The notes under the pieces are model-generated. The model was not told the DNA's origin. It was given only the letters and a program-made list of their open reading frames with translations, and ran no database searches. A DNA stretch of 48,040 nucleotides from positions 190,475 through 238,514 of the forward strand of contig NW_006763133.1 of the NCBI RefSeq assembly GCF_000264905.1. The letters run 5' to 3'. Shown here piece after piece: positions 21,971-35,159 of this stretch. The position numbers and the translations under genes were made by a program. Origin of the DNA: Stereum hirsutum FP-91666 SS1 (Eukaryota; Basidiomycota; Agaricomycetes; Russulales; Stereaceae). Numbering within the stretch: position 1 is the first letter of the stretch; each line of letters opens with the position of its first letter.

Positions 21971-23776
21971 GTGAACACTGAACCTGGAAAAATGACACCG
22001 TGACGTGTGGTGAGAGAGAGCAAAAATTCCGTGGTATCAAATTATAATTACACCCAAATCCCAATACAATAAATCCAAGAACCCAAACAGCGACATAAAT
22101 ACCAAAATTACGTAATCACCCCACCCAAAAATAACTTATCCACTTATCCTGATTCCTAACATACACGTAATTTTAAATCCTATCGTACTTTGTTCTAACA
22201 AATGCCTAATGCTAATAAATTATGCGGCCTTTTGTTTTAGCCTTTGCATTGCTTTTTCGTTCGTTCGTTCGGGTGGGTGGGAGAACAAACGAGTGTGTTG
22301 TTGTTGTCGACGGAGCGTGATCGCGTACGAATGTACGGTACGAGACCGAGAGACCGAGACTGAGACCGTCAGTCCGAAGAAGGCGGGTGGGTGGAGTCCA
22401 AGTGGGGCGACGAGACGATGGTAGGGATGGAGGGATGGAGGAGAGGAAGGGAGGATGAGTGTGAGTGTGAGTATGAGTGTGGTGATGAGGAGTATGTATC
22501 TATGAGGGAGTAGGGAGAACCGAGTCCAGCGAACACTAAATAACCGAGAACCGAGAAAGGACAGTACAGCATACAACGTAGCGCCTAATAAATAACCTTC
22601 AACTTCAACGTATAACTTTTCAACCCCAACACGGAGAAAGAATTATACACCAACAAACGCACGAAACCCTCAAAAGAATGGAAAGCGCATGCACCGGACC
22701 GATCCCCCGGCCCGGCGAACCCACGCAAAAATGGAGAAAAACGCAATCGCGCAATAATAGAAAAAAGGAAAGGAGAAAATCAAAAGGAGAACGGAAGCAA
22801 ATGACCCATCGCGAACGACAAAGCACATCCCGAAAAGGAAGCACAAGAGCCTAACTAAGTAAAGAAAAAGAGACGCCAACGAGATCACCGGATCCGGGGA
22901 CCGTGCGGGCACCGGAAGCAAAAGAGCGTGATTGATGATTCACGATGGGAGGGGATGGACCGGGGGGACGAGGCACAGCGAACAATGCATGCCGTGACGC
23001 GCGGGGGAGGAGGACAGCGAAGCGATGGGAAAGAAAAGCAAGACGATAACGTCGAGCAAAGGGGGGAGAGGAAGACAAAAACGGGACTTGAAATAGGCAA
23101 TTGCCGAATAGAAGGATAGGAGAAGTGAAGAAGACGGAGGGGTGGGAGGATTGGAAACGTAGTATGGAACACGGCGGAGACCGATACGGCCACGATATCC
23201 AAGGCCACCGACGCCGAGCGACGCGTGTAATGAAGTGACGGCGATGACGATGACGATGGCGCAACGGCCAGCGAGCGAGGTTTTGGAGTGCAGAGGTGAG
23301 GGGGTGATGAGGTGGCAAGAGGTCGGGTGAGGAGCAGGAGGCGGGACAATGTCGGGTGTGGCGTTATCGGCAGTGAAGTGGCATCCGGTGGCCGCGGATC
23401 GAAGCGAAGCTGAAGTCTCGGAGAAGCTGGGCTTGGGCCGCGGAGCAACGCCACGCGGGCGGGGAGAGGTTGAGTGGAATGAAAAATGACAATTGGAGAA
23501 CAGAAGACCAGAGAGCAGGAGAGCACCGGAGGGATGGAAGAATACAGCGGGGAGAACAGACCATTAAGAAGTTTAACAAACAACGCAGGCAGCAAGCAGT
23601 AGCACGAAACAACAAGTGGGGAACTTGTAAGCGGACAGTAAGAGCGGAGCGGGGGGCGGGGGCAGAACAAACGAATGGCAAGTAGGAGTGAGTGAGAGGG
23701 GTGGGGTATACTTTGCTCGAACGAGCTCGACGACGACTAAACGCGAGAAAAAAGAGAAAAGTTCTCGATAATTTCC
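21971..23776 (-). other. Pyrimidine-rich region downstream of the bHLH gene, possible long 3' UTR
   Basis: From about 22,620 to 23,770 the minus strand, which is the transcript strand of the bHLH gene, is strongly C+T rich. This produces long proline-, serine- and leucine-rich frames (261, 159 and 155 codons) with no domain, signal or splice support. The AT-rich part at 22,020-22,220 would be a natural end of transcription. I see no gene here. Confidence 0.4.
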
Positions 23777-25252
23777 TCACATCATCATCGCAAACCCATT
23801 CGCGTTTCCCCCTCCGCCAACCGAAATCGGCGACTCCCTCCACATCGCGCCCGAGCCACCCATCCTCTTCCCACCGAACGCGTCGAGCTCATAACTCCCA
23901 CTCCCAGACGAGTTACTCCTATGCAACGGCGGCGATCCGTACCCGCTCCCGGTGCTCATGCTCGCGCTGCGGCCCCTTGCGCCGCCGCCAATGCTAATAG
24001 GTCCGATATTGTGCCCGTGACCGGATGACCCGACGGAGGATGCGTCCTCGTTATCGACCGGACTGCCGAACAGGTGTCCATTGCCCTGCATCTGCTGCTG
24101 CTGCTGCTGGCGCTGCATATTGGCGAAGTAGGCGCCGTTGCCGAACTGGGCGGCGCTGTTGGGAGCGGAACCGTGCGATGAGGCGGGAGGAGAGAACATG
24201 TTGTTGCCGTACTGCTGTTGTTGCTGTTGTTGCTGCATCTGCTGCGCGGCGTAGAGCTGGCTGTTCCAGTTCGCGACCTTGTCCATGTCGGGACCGTTGC
24301 CGCCGAGGCCATTGAAGCCGATGTTGTTGAAGCCCTGCGAGGGAGAGTCGAACAGGGGGCCCATCGCGGGGTTCTCGAAGTTGACGCCGGAGAGACCCTG
24401 GGCGACCATCGGGCGAGGGAGGATGTTCGAGAACTGGGAGGAGGAGACGTTGTGCCCGCCGTAGGGGTTACCGCCCTTGTTGCTCGGGTAGAGATCGATA
24501 TCGTCGATGATGGGCATGGAGCTCATGTTAGGCACTGCGATATCCTGCCCTTCGTCGCCGTAGTCGTCACCGCCGTCTTCCTCGTCCTCCATGCCGGGGA
24601 TAGAAGTGAGGACTTCGACCTCGCCGGAGAGGACCATGGCGAAGGCCTCGGAGCGGACGGGCTCTTCGACACGGGGGAGGTTGGCGCGGTCACGCCATTC
24701 GTTGAGCTCGCGGCGGAGGGCGTCGGATTCGAGCTTAAGGAGACGGACTTCGCGCGAGGCGAGGAGACGGTGGCGACGGGAGGCGTGGATGTGGGCGATG
24801 GAGGAGTTGACGATCGCCGACTTGGACGGTCGGCGGATCTGGGAGAGGTTGGGGAGGAGCGCGGCGAGGTCCTAAAGAGTCGAGCAGATAAGGTAAGTAC
24901 GATACGGAAAGTGGAAAGGAGAGAGGGACAGTCGTCAAGGGAACAGGGAGGTGAAAAAAGAAGAGCAGCGTACCAAGAACCGGCTGTTCAGGGTCTCGCG
25001 GCGCTGACGCTCGACGGCGTTATGGGTCGCCCTACGCTCGGCGGTGTTCGCCCTCCTGGAGGGCTTCCTCTTCGAGTTGGCGTTGGAGGCGTTGTTGGAA
25101 GAAGTGGCGGACTGGTTGGAAGACTGGTCGGCGGGAGGGGGGAGGGTGAGGGTCTGGACGGGGTTTGTGGGGGAAGCAGGAGTGAGAGGGGCGTTGGGGG
25201 AGTCAGCGGAAGAGGGCGAGTTGCCGGAGGCGGGTGAGTTGAGAAGAGACAT
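23777..25252 (-). CDS. bHLH transcription factor with polyglutamine tracts
   Basis: Two exons (24974-25252 and 23777-24871) separated by a 102-nt intron give 457 residues. The basic region and helix 1 read RRATHNAVERQRRETLNSRF then LDLAALLPNL, with the intron between Leu93 and Asp94; helix 2 is KSAIVNSSIAHI. His77, Glu81 and Arg85 form the H-E-R triad that in known bHLH proteins contacts the E-box CACGTG type. The N-terminus is Ser/Pro/Asn-rich, an acidic stretch (EDEEDGGDDYGDE) lies near residues 187-200, and glutamine runs lie at about 303-313 and 346-352. The protein ends in MMM. I chose the ATG at 25252; an in-frame ATG at 25375 would add 41 residues of poorer composition. Target genes cannot be inferred. 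Confidence 0.9.
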
Positions 25253-27900
25253 GGTCGTAGATAAAGCGATGGGCGTTAGGTGAGCGAAGGTGGGTCGGTG
25301 AAGATCGGAGAACGTGCAGTCTATCGGGTGGCGAGGCGGAGTGTTTTGGGCGAGAGGACGTAGAGTTACCGGCACGCGATTGCTCAGCGGAGACCGGGGA
25401 CTAAGTGGGAGAGGAGGCGGTGTTGGAAGATTTGATATGCAGGTCGCGAGCGGGGCTCAGCGGACAGTTAGGGGAGGGCGGAGGTGAAGAGGGCGGCTGA
25501 GGGTTGGTGAGGACAGTCGCGAGCGAGGCTCAAGCGTACTGTAGGTCCTGTTGAGAGTGCGGGAGTGTAGAAACCGGCAAGGGTCGCGAGGATCTGCGAG
25601 ATAAGGTAAGCATCGTCTCTCAAAGCGAGCACGACGGCGACGACAGCGAGCAACTCACTCCAGGCGTTGTCCTTGTTACGGCGAGGCTTATCGAGGGGGA
25701 GGAAGGCTTGGAGAAAGAGAAGGGGGCAGGCGCTCTTTCGCTCAAAGGACCATAGACGGTGGAGGACTGTGCTGAGGACGGGGCAAACCTACTCATTTCC
25801 CGTCCCGTACCGGCTACACTAATACCTCGGCGGACTTGCAATCTTAAAGCCCCGCTCGCACGTGCAAATGGTCACCAGTCACTCCGTCACTCTCCCCGAT
25901 CTGCGCGAGATCTCTGCTCGACGCTTTGCGCCCACACGCGCCATCATCTCGCTTTGCGAACCCGCTCCCCCAGCACGGCGCAACGCTCCCTGCTGGCTCT
26001 CGTCACCACCCAATATCGTCTCCTTCTGATCTCCCACCGCCCGGATCAACTTCCTCCTTATCCGTGGCCAGCGAACTATCTCACCTGTTCGCTCACCATA
26101 GTGTCCGCCTCAGTTGTCTCCCGCCTCCTTCCAGACCCCCTTGCAAGCTATGCATCCCCTCGCTTGACTACTCCCATCAGCCTCCCCGGGCCCTCTAGTC
26201 TTGCAGCTGCATCGCCAGCGCTCGCTACCGACCACCATCTAAATTTGTTGCCGTACTCTACGCTTTGCTGTGAATTCAATTCCCCGATCTTCGAGCTTCG
26301 AGCTCGGACAACGCTCGAAAACTGCCGCACTCGGTCTTTTGAGCTGATCACTGCTTTTCCCCTGAGACGCTCGGTTAACGTAACACAGCGAACACCACGG
26401 TCTTTGCTTGTTAGAATAGACATCGTCTAGCTCCCGCACCCCGACTCGCATCCCATCAGCGCTTCACTTTGATCCTTCGATCCTGTGCTCTAACGCCAAC
26501 TCCGTTCGTGACAGTGTTCAGTCAAGTTCACCGTCTTAGCGTCCATGGCAATTCCAGATATCCCCCCGCCTATCACTCACATGAATATAGTTCTCCGTAC
26601 CCATCAATTCCCATCAATTCTTCTTCATTTCTTCATTCGCCTCCGTCTATGTACGATCGCGAGCGGAGTTGACCGCTATGCGTGATGGGCCTTGCAAGTA
26701 TACGAACATCAAAACAGACATGACTTCGACTTCAAATGACCTGGATACAATATACAATAATTGAACTAAACTAATGTGTTACGACCCTGTTCAGGTCCTG
26801 CTCAAAGTTCATCCTCGACTCTCACTCTCACAGGCATCCGTCCCTCTTCGTCGACGGAAATTCATATTCGTTCGTTGGTGCTTCCTCGTACTAGTAAGTA
26901 CTTACACCGCACCGCACCGATACCTACCTACTCGGATATCTCGATCGCGCTCTCTTTGTCCCGATCTACGCTCTTGGCCCTCATAATTGCAATTGGAGGT
27001 CGTCGAGCGATCTAGTATTGTGTTCGGCCCTGGATGGATGGTCGTGCAGCGATGGGTGGATTAGAGGAGAGTAGCTTGCTTGCGATTAGTTGGTTGTCTA
27101 TGTAGCGGTTGGGTGGTTGGCTTGGCTAGTTATCTCGGCAGCCGGTGTCACTCTCTGTCTCAGTATCAATGTCAGTATCGACGATCTGCGTTCCGGCTCT
27201 CGCCACCTGTCTACCCGTCCAGCGTTGAACGTTCGTCACCATTCCCATTTCCATTTCCATATCCTTTATCCATCGTTCCTTGACCGCTGTTACATTATCC
27301 CTCGACCACGGTCCACCGTTACAATCGCCCATTTCGCCCAGTTCGCCCATTTCCATCGTTTCACCTTTCACAGTCCACTATCGTCTGCGTCATGATGCCT
27401 TCATGAGCTACCGCCTAGTTTAAGTTCCTGATTTATTGATTTTTGATGGGATGGGAGGAGAGGAGAGTCTAATCCGGAGTTATGTAAAGTACTTGCGTAG
27501 TGTACTGTACTGTACTGTACCGCAACTTGTACTACTGTGTAGGAGGTCCGTCGTCGTCCTCGTCGTCGTTGTCTATATCGAGCTGAAGCGAACGTATGAT
27601 GTCCATGTCCACAGAGAACAGAGATACTTGTCGAGCACTATCCGATTGTGCATACCCACTTCTGGCGAATGCACACATACGCTCGAGCATCTCCCGTTCG
27701 TCCGTCCATCCACTGGCAGAATCGCTCCAACGTCACAGTCCCACTCCCATCCAATCTGAAAGTCTATCTAACCAGCCTCACACCGACGAGAAGAAACATA
27801 AGTAATCCGAATCATTTATGTACTCTAGACTATTGCGCAGGATGTGAAGTATGATATCGATGGTCCGAGGCCGGGTTAGCTCGCAGGACAGGACGGTGGG
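25253..27900. other. Upstream region of the bHLH gene, no supported gene
   Basis: Skewed G+A or C+T tracts dominate, probably 5' untranslated and promoter sequence. Simple repeats include CATTCCCATTTCCATTTCC (about 27,239-27,258) and (TACTG)n near 27,502-27,520. Frames up to 223 codons (25,759-26,430) have a composition dictated by the pyrimidine bias. Confidence 0.45.
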
Positions 27901-30900
27901 AAGTGGACGAGTCTCTAAGGCTGCAAGGACAATGCAGATCACCATCAATATCGACGGTCAGTATTTTCGGCAGCCGGACGGTTTTTTTTGTTCTGTTTTC
28001 TCCAACTCGACCGTCAATGTCATGGATGCTTACTAGTAAGTAGTAAGTAAGTAAGTAAGTGCTTTATGAACGTTCCATCCACTCTCACTCCCACTTCCCC
28101 TCCCTCTAACTCGATAGTATGACACTGATCCTGATCTCCGGAATGTCTGTGATTCATTTGATCCGTCGCCATGTTCAGTAATTCCTCCCCATCTCATCGT
28201 AACGATGTCGTTGACAGGAGCGGGCGCTGCCCATACCCATACCTATACTCTGACTCTCCGCACACGAGACATCGAGCGCGCCGCGGCGGATCGTGACTCT
28301 ACTTCCGCTATTTGTTCGGAAGTTGTCGAACGCGAGGAGTGGATGGCCGGTCACAATGTCTGGACGGTTCCACGGTCCCTCTACCCTGTCTGGACATCGA
28401 ATGGATGGATGGATGGATAGATGGTCACTGGCACTCGTCCTAATCTCGAGCTCGGCTCGAGCAGTCACTGGTTACGAGTAATATTGATGCTCTGATATAA
28501 GTAACAGTGATAGAGTGGCTCGAGTTCGGTTGAGTTCTGTGACCGACGACTCGGACGGCAGGTGTCCTTTTTGGAATCGTCCGTGTTGCTTGTCCTGTGA
28601 TGGTTTTCGTTTTTGAGAAGAACGAACCGTAAAGTCGCATAAATAGTCGAGGGTAACGTGTGCCAAGAGGAAGTCACTTATGGCGATTTCCGGACGGTGA
28701 AGTGCGAGGGAGGCAATTGTGGCGGCATCCTTGCAGATGTCCGAGTTAGCGCCACTCGGAAGAACACGGAAGCGTCTGCTTAGTCAGCCCTGTTCGCGAG
28801 TCATGATGCATGATCAGCGCAGACGCCGTTCGTGTTCATCCCCATCCACCACCAGCGGCATCGTGCTACGAGCGTACGACGACCAAAAGACCGACACCTC
28901 CTTTCAAAAACGTACCGTCGAGGCCACACATCTAGAGCCTTGCGATTGGAAGTCACAGACGTGCCCTCTGATTCGATGATTCGAATGTTGCTTCAAGGAT
29001 CTCGTACATGAGTTCGACTTGATTTTGCTCTACTCAGGCCGAGACGGAGCATGGTCCTCTCCGACTCGGTTTCCTCCTTGAGCGAGTACACACCCGCATC
29101 AACCTGTTCTCGGCCTTTCTACCCTATTCGTTATACAGCACGATGAACTTGGGATTTGCTGATCATGGTTACTTTTGTGCATCCGGTCTATGGCCAGGCT
29201 CCTCGAGTCCGATTCAGAGTCGTGTGGCTTCCTCGGGATGGAGTGGTTTCTTACCAACGGGTCTTGGGTAGAGCCTTGTAGGCCTGGTCTCGTCGGTCCT
29301 CTTGGTGTCTAGCTCGATCAGTTTATACATGTCTTGCAACTCTTCGTCCATACCTCGAGCATTCGTCTGTGCGATCCTTAGTGTCTTAGCTCACGATATT
29401 AACTGGACACCAGCATACACGACGGAGCATACACACAGAACACCTAATTCCGCGCATCGCAAATCTACAAAATAAGCAGAGCCTAGGTTGATTTGCATGC
29501 CTGGCCCGGCGTAGCCCCCATGGCCAAGGTACGCGACACCATCCGTTCCTCCTACGAACTTCCCTTCAGATCCATACTCAACTCAATCTGCTAGTCTCTC
29601 GCCTCCCACATAGGGTCGCGTTGAAGTATTGATGGCCAGGCTCGGGGACCTCATGCCTCGTCGACTTCGACACATGCGCATGCATCGCTGTGGGCCACAC
29701 CGGTGCTCGCACTCGGTTCTGCAGATCCCAGCATGGAACGGTGCGTGGTACAACAAGCTGGTTAGCGGTTGCCGATTAACGATCTCATATCGTGGTTTTA
29801 GACTCGAAGACATCTCGGGATCGCCGTATTGCGCCAGCAGACAAGCATCTCAACATATAGGCGGTGAGCCACGAAGAGGCTCCCTCTACTCTCCAGAGCG
29901 GCTTCGAATAAGCGGTGGGTAAGCCTATATCCTGAGGCCCGCAACCTGCTGATCGTTATGTTGTTCGCTTAGTGCGACCCTCTTCGTTGGTGGAATACCT
30001 TGTAATACCGTGGATTCCTGGTGCGTAGTAACGGAAGTTACCGCACAAGGATCTTACTTACTGTCTCGTATCATAATATTATCATCGCCAGCGAAGCGAA
30101 ATAGTAACCAGACAGTGTCCTCGCTACACACCTTGGTTCTTATGGCATTCCAGGCCGTGACTGAGAGTGTTAACATCGTCGTCGCCTTCTCCGGGTGTCC
30201 CATCGGGTCCGCAGTCTCAGTTGGCTGGCTTGCAGTTGCCGCCGTGCACAAGCCGAGGACCTCGATGCTCCTACAGTCGGACCATCTTTCTCATTCTCAT
30301 TGCTTGCTCTATGATATTTCGTACAATACTTGATTCGTTCCCATCAAATCTCCCTCGGAACCGATCGTAAATCACTGATACGGTATCTTTTCGTCCTTGC
30401 CACCCATCTATCCACTCATATCCTAGCACTGAGATCATCATCCATCTCATCCAGTTCGCGATCTATACAGGCCAGTCACTCCCTGTCGAAACCCACTCTG
30501 ATCCAGCATATAACGTTGTCTCATAATCTCCGTGGCTGAAAGGCGTCCTCCACGAGTCAGAACCTCGGCGTAATTCCAAGGAACAGGAAAGACAGTGGCC
30601 CCTGGGCTTCGATATCACTTGCGGCCTCGAGCCTATTCCGCGTCTTCTTTTTTTGATGCGATATTCAATGTTGATGAGGATACGACCGAGTTTTGATGCG
30701 TTGAGGCGGTTTTGATGCGGCTCCCCGCACTTTTGCGTCACGGTACCCCCGTCAGCGTCCGTGGGTTCATATCCGTCGTCGTCCAGAGTCGGACACCGTC
30801 GCATCGCCCTGAACCAAGATGCCAGCGCTCTTTGCTATAGCGCTCAAGAGGCTGAAACTAGGAGGATGAGCGGCAGTGGAAGGTGCTGTGTGTGCTGGAG

Positions 30901-33900
30901 GTCCGACATGAGCGCACTAGCACTTGAGAAAGTATACTCGACTGCCGAAACGGACGAGGAGGCCTACCAGTATTGTATTGACAGCGTCCCTCGAACAGAG
31001 TCAACTCTGATGTTTCTCGTCCTGCAATCAGGGGCCAGGCTTATCTCTCGTTTTTACCCACCGCGTCATGGAGGACGATCTGCACACTCTACGCATGCTC
31101 GAAAGACAGTCACATGTGCCCGTCATTCATGTGTGGCCCAGCGATCCACATCGGAGTCTTATACCACAGTGCTCACATGTGGACACGTCTATCGTTGCAC
31201 TGTGGACGCATCGATCCGGAAATACTTGTGGGTAACCTACCTTCATGGGGGCCGTTGTTCACGACGGAATATCCGGGAGCTCCTCTTCTGGGCTCTTGAG
31301 CGACACCACAATTCATGGTACGAAAGTTCGCGAACGCTTTGAAGACGCTAACATAAAGCTTCCAATCACCCCGTCATAAAATTCTTGATCGCACTTAGAG
31401 TCTTGATCGTTCTGCCTACGCAGGTTCCCGTTCCGTGCGTACGTACGCTCCGACACGTATCGAGATCGGGTCTCATCTTCAAGCTTCAAAGCGCATCACG
31501 TCGGGAGGCGCATAGATTGTGGCGTCGGGGCGCATGCTCTGCTTCGTATGTGCGGTGCGGAATGTTACCACCGATAGGGTGTTCCTTAGCAGGTCTATCA
31601 GGACGTCATATCCACGGGACGACTTGGGACCAACAAGAAATCAAGATGTTCTAACTTGCCAAATCAGAAGAAGTTATGTGAGAGTGTGGCGTTCGGATGT
31701 GTCCACTGTGGCACCCTGCAATGCATGCCCGTGACGTGGTAAGCGAGCCTCCATCTCCCCAAACCAGTAAATTTTCCATCTTCTTACCACCACCCCGCTA
31801 GAAGCTTGTTCACGCTCGGAGGTAGCTGTAGGCTTGACCTGGTTCACTGTCCGCTAGATTGAAACGATTGGTACGAAACCGCCACCCATTCTGACGATGC
31901 ATGGCGCTTGTACGATGACACTCATGGCGTGACTCTGCTCTTCTGAGGCCGTTAGTCCGATGGACATACGAATCGCGATCACCGAAGGAGTTCTCTCCTG
32001 CGCCGAGAAAACTTGGATCTAGCCTTGCGAGAGATAAAGTAAGTAAGGGAAAGTCAGGGTCAGCCGGAGATTCTCATCAGAAGCTGGTTTACAGTCACTG
32101 TGGCCTCCGTTCTGGGGATATCCAGAGGTGGTCCAACAACTCAGCGATAATTTGTGTCGGGGAGGCTGACCTTGACGGTCGTGGACGTCAACCTCACCAA
32201 TTTCCATATTCTGCTTTCCCAACCACGATGACGCCTAGATAAGGCGTCTTCTCGCTAGTGTTCTCGACGGCCTCACCATATCACTCCGGCTGACGCCGAC
32301 GATCAGAACGAAGTCGTCGAGCGGCATCTCCCATGGGCAAGGGCCACCTTCCTCGGATGCCGGGGATGGAATATCACCGTAGAAAATAATGCCCATGAGA
32401 TGACTCGTACGTGAAGACCCTTTACTCACCATCAACCATACAACAAACTCCAGGACCGCACGAAAGGAGCTGCACCAGCGGTTCACTGCATAGTAAAGAA
32501 TGTGAACAAAGATGACCGTAGTGGGTCCACTACGTCCAACTTCGCGCTGATGTATCCCACATCTAACAGCAAACTATTTCCTACGGAGCTCACCGAGCTT
32601 GCTCTTGCGTCTCCGACACTACTGGGGACCACAGGAAATCAATTGACGGCAAACAGTCATGGTACAGGAGGCGAGTTGGTCACCGTAACAACGCTGAGTG
32701 GATTGCTTTGGCTGTTAATGCTAGAATATATGGAGTAGGTGGATCACATCTTTCAGAGCTCTGAGGCGATCATGAAAATGATGGGTAGACTGAGTACGCA
32801 TATGAAATTTGGATGATGTATACGACAATGGAAAGTACAGGTAATGCCCTCGACTGAACAGAACCAGGAAAATGAGAATATGATGGAGTCATAGCGCATA
32901 TCTTTTTGTGGTGTTTTTATTCACATCCGCCACACCCCAGAATATTCTATCGCACCTAAAATGAAGGGACCGGTTCTCGACGACTACCTAGAATGGGAGA
33001 GCTTGAGACACTGCAGGAGAACCCCTTCCGGCATCAAAATCCCAACATGACGGCACTATGCAGCAGGCAATGACATTGATCAATGCGTGCCGTGCGCCTG
33101 ACTAGAGACCAAAACCACCGAGGCGAGGGCGATCACAATTTGTCGCAAGAACACAGCCTGAGACCTGATCCTAGGTGGATGATTCATCATGATCTACAAT
33201 TGCGAGCGGCCACTAGCAAAGGCTTTCCCAGAAAGGTTCCAGAATCGTATACTCATTCATGTGTATACTATGAAGGATCATGATATGTCTAGGTAAGTGT
33301 TGTTGTCTCCGTTACAAAGGTATGTGACACTTACCTCATATTTCCAGTGGGACGTTGAAGCTCTAGTAGCCGCAGGGCCAAACTAATACTATCCCTCTGA
33401 CGATACAAGGTACTAGAGTCCAGTGGTACCGGTGAACCCAAGGCAGAGTTAAGAGACGCAAGCACTGACTCACGTGCTCATGCCTGTGTCCGCCGTCACC
33501 TAGCAAGAGGTCAACCAGGATTACGGACATATAAGTTTTGTGGCAGGTCATGATACACAGGGAGATATGATGAGAGCGAGGCATGTGGAGATCTACGACT
33601 GTATGCATGATCCGGAAGATCATTGGGAGAGCATGCAGCAGACGATGGCACCATGTGTCTCGTTTTGTAGGCCAAAAAAACCATTCGTATGGCGCGTGAT
33701 GAGTATTCACACAAACTGAAAGAGCCAATCTTGTAGTCCTTGTAGGCAGGAGTTCTTTGCCAAGATAAAAGGGGAGGTATATGTCCAGTGAGCGAGTGAG
33801 TATATTCTAAAGGGGGCTTGCCAAAGATTCATGAAATAACATTAGACCTGCATACTTCCCCGCTGTCACAGGCTTGTGAGGAAGAATGCCCTTGCTCAAC

Positions 33901-35159
33901 AGTTGGATAGCCAGGCGGATCGAGTAAGATCGATGACGGATGCGAGCAGAACAAACCTACAAACCAGAGATGCCCCGATTCGGTAAGCCACTTTGAACTT
34001 TGAACTTCGGCACATGCCGTCCTTTCTTCCCACCCCGCTCAGTCTGATCGGGACTGTGAAGGGATCAGCCATATTCAGCCAAGACACGTCGACGAAGATA
34101 AAAACAGTGGACGGTCGTGGAAGGTATATATGGATGGATGTCCTGTTATTTCCCAGCAGTACTCGCATTGAAAACTATTCTGGAACGTGAATGATACTGA
34201 ACGTAGTTCGAGTGCTGGGCAAGTCGGAGATACCATCGCAATACATAGCGGTCGGTGTTAGGTCGAACCCATGCATGACCCGTGTATCCTACGCATTGGA
34301 CACTAGTTTGTTCTGGGTAGTGTGCATACTACAGCTAGGCTGAGCATTGAGGGATGCCATCAATAGCGTAACTTCTGGGGAAGGCCCGCGCGAATCTCAC
34401 TCGCAATAGTACATGAGAATATTCGTCATCATATCGGGATTAAGCTGATGAAAGACAGAAGGTGGTGGGAGCACCGGTCCTCTTTTAATCAAGGCCAACG
34501 GACCGAGCGAGGAACTTCCGTACGCGTGGGTGAATAGTAGCTTCTTCACGTCATTGAAGTAAGCCGATGTAGTGCCCATAACCAAGATAGTCCTTTGAAC
34601 TGGAAATCGACCTTACTGGGCGTCCAGTAACATCACGAGTCAGGTAAACCTCTACTTTCCCTCTTGGTTTGTCCGCCATCTCGTCACGGCCAGCGCAGCA
34701 GCCGTGTCATTGCCGTTCAACTTTCATTCTCTGTAGTCAATTTCCTTTCGAAGAAAGGGAGTTTGAACGTATAATCATATCATTCATCGAGGTGGAGGTG
34801 ATGTGAATGTTAGTGGACGAGATGATACTACCGCATGACCGGTTACTAAACTAACACGAGTGGACCCATATATATCCACCACCCACAAAAAACACAGCAG
34901 ATTGTCCTTGCGCAGAGCACGATCGGCGTTTTCGGTGTTCCGAACATGTGAGTGACAGAGTCATCTGCGCCAAACGAAAGCATGAGGTCATAGCCGAACA
35001 GTAGATTTCTGGAGGAGTCTATTCTCAGTGAACACCGCAGCGTGAACCGAGAGGGCTCCCAGTTCAGCGCAGAACTCGGTCATGAAATCTTTGGCACATC
35101 CACATCCCGAGCGGCTCCAGATCTCTCGAAGACAGGAGAAGTTAGTCTACAGGATAGAA
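27901..35159. other. Long gene-poor stretch
   Basis: Simple repeats occur at 28,034-28,060 (GTAA)n and 28,399-28,420 (GGAT)n. Elsewhere many frames of 60-190 codons appear on both strands, but none has splice continuity, a recognisable domain or family resemblance. Degenerate copies of older genes may be present but cannot be supported. Confidence 0.45.

Noticed and set aside
22885..23670. 261-codon minus-strand frame, and overlapping 155- and 159-codon frames
   Set aside because: Composition (Pro, Ser, Leu, Arg) follows the pyrimidine bias, all three frames are open at once, and no domain or splice structure is visible.
24218..25237. 339-codon plus-strand open frame
   Set aside because: It lies exactly antisense to the bHLH gene, whose domain, intron and codon use are clear. 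The frame is a shadow created by GC-rich codons.
30761..31342. 193-codon plus-strand frame
   Set aside because: Irregular composition rich in Arg, Ser and Cys, no domain, no splice context and no resemblance to any family.
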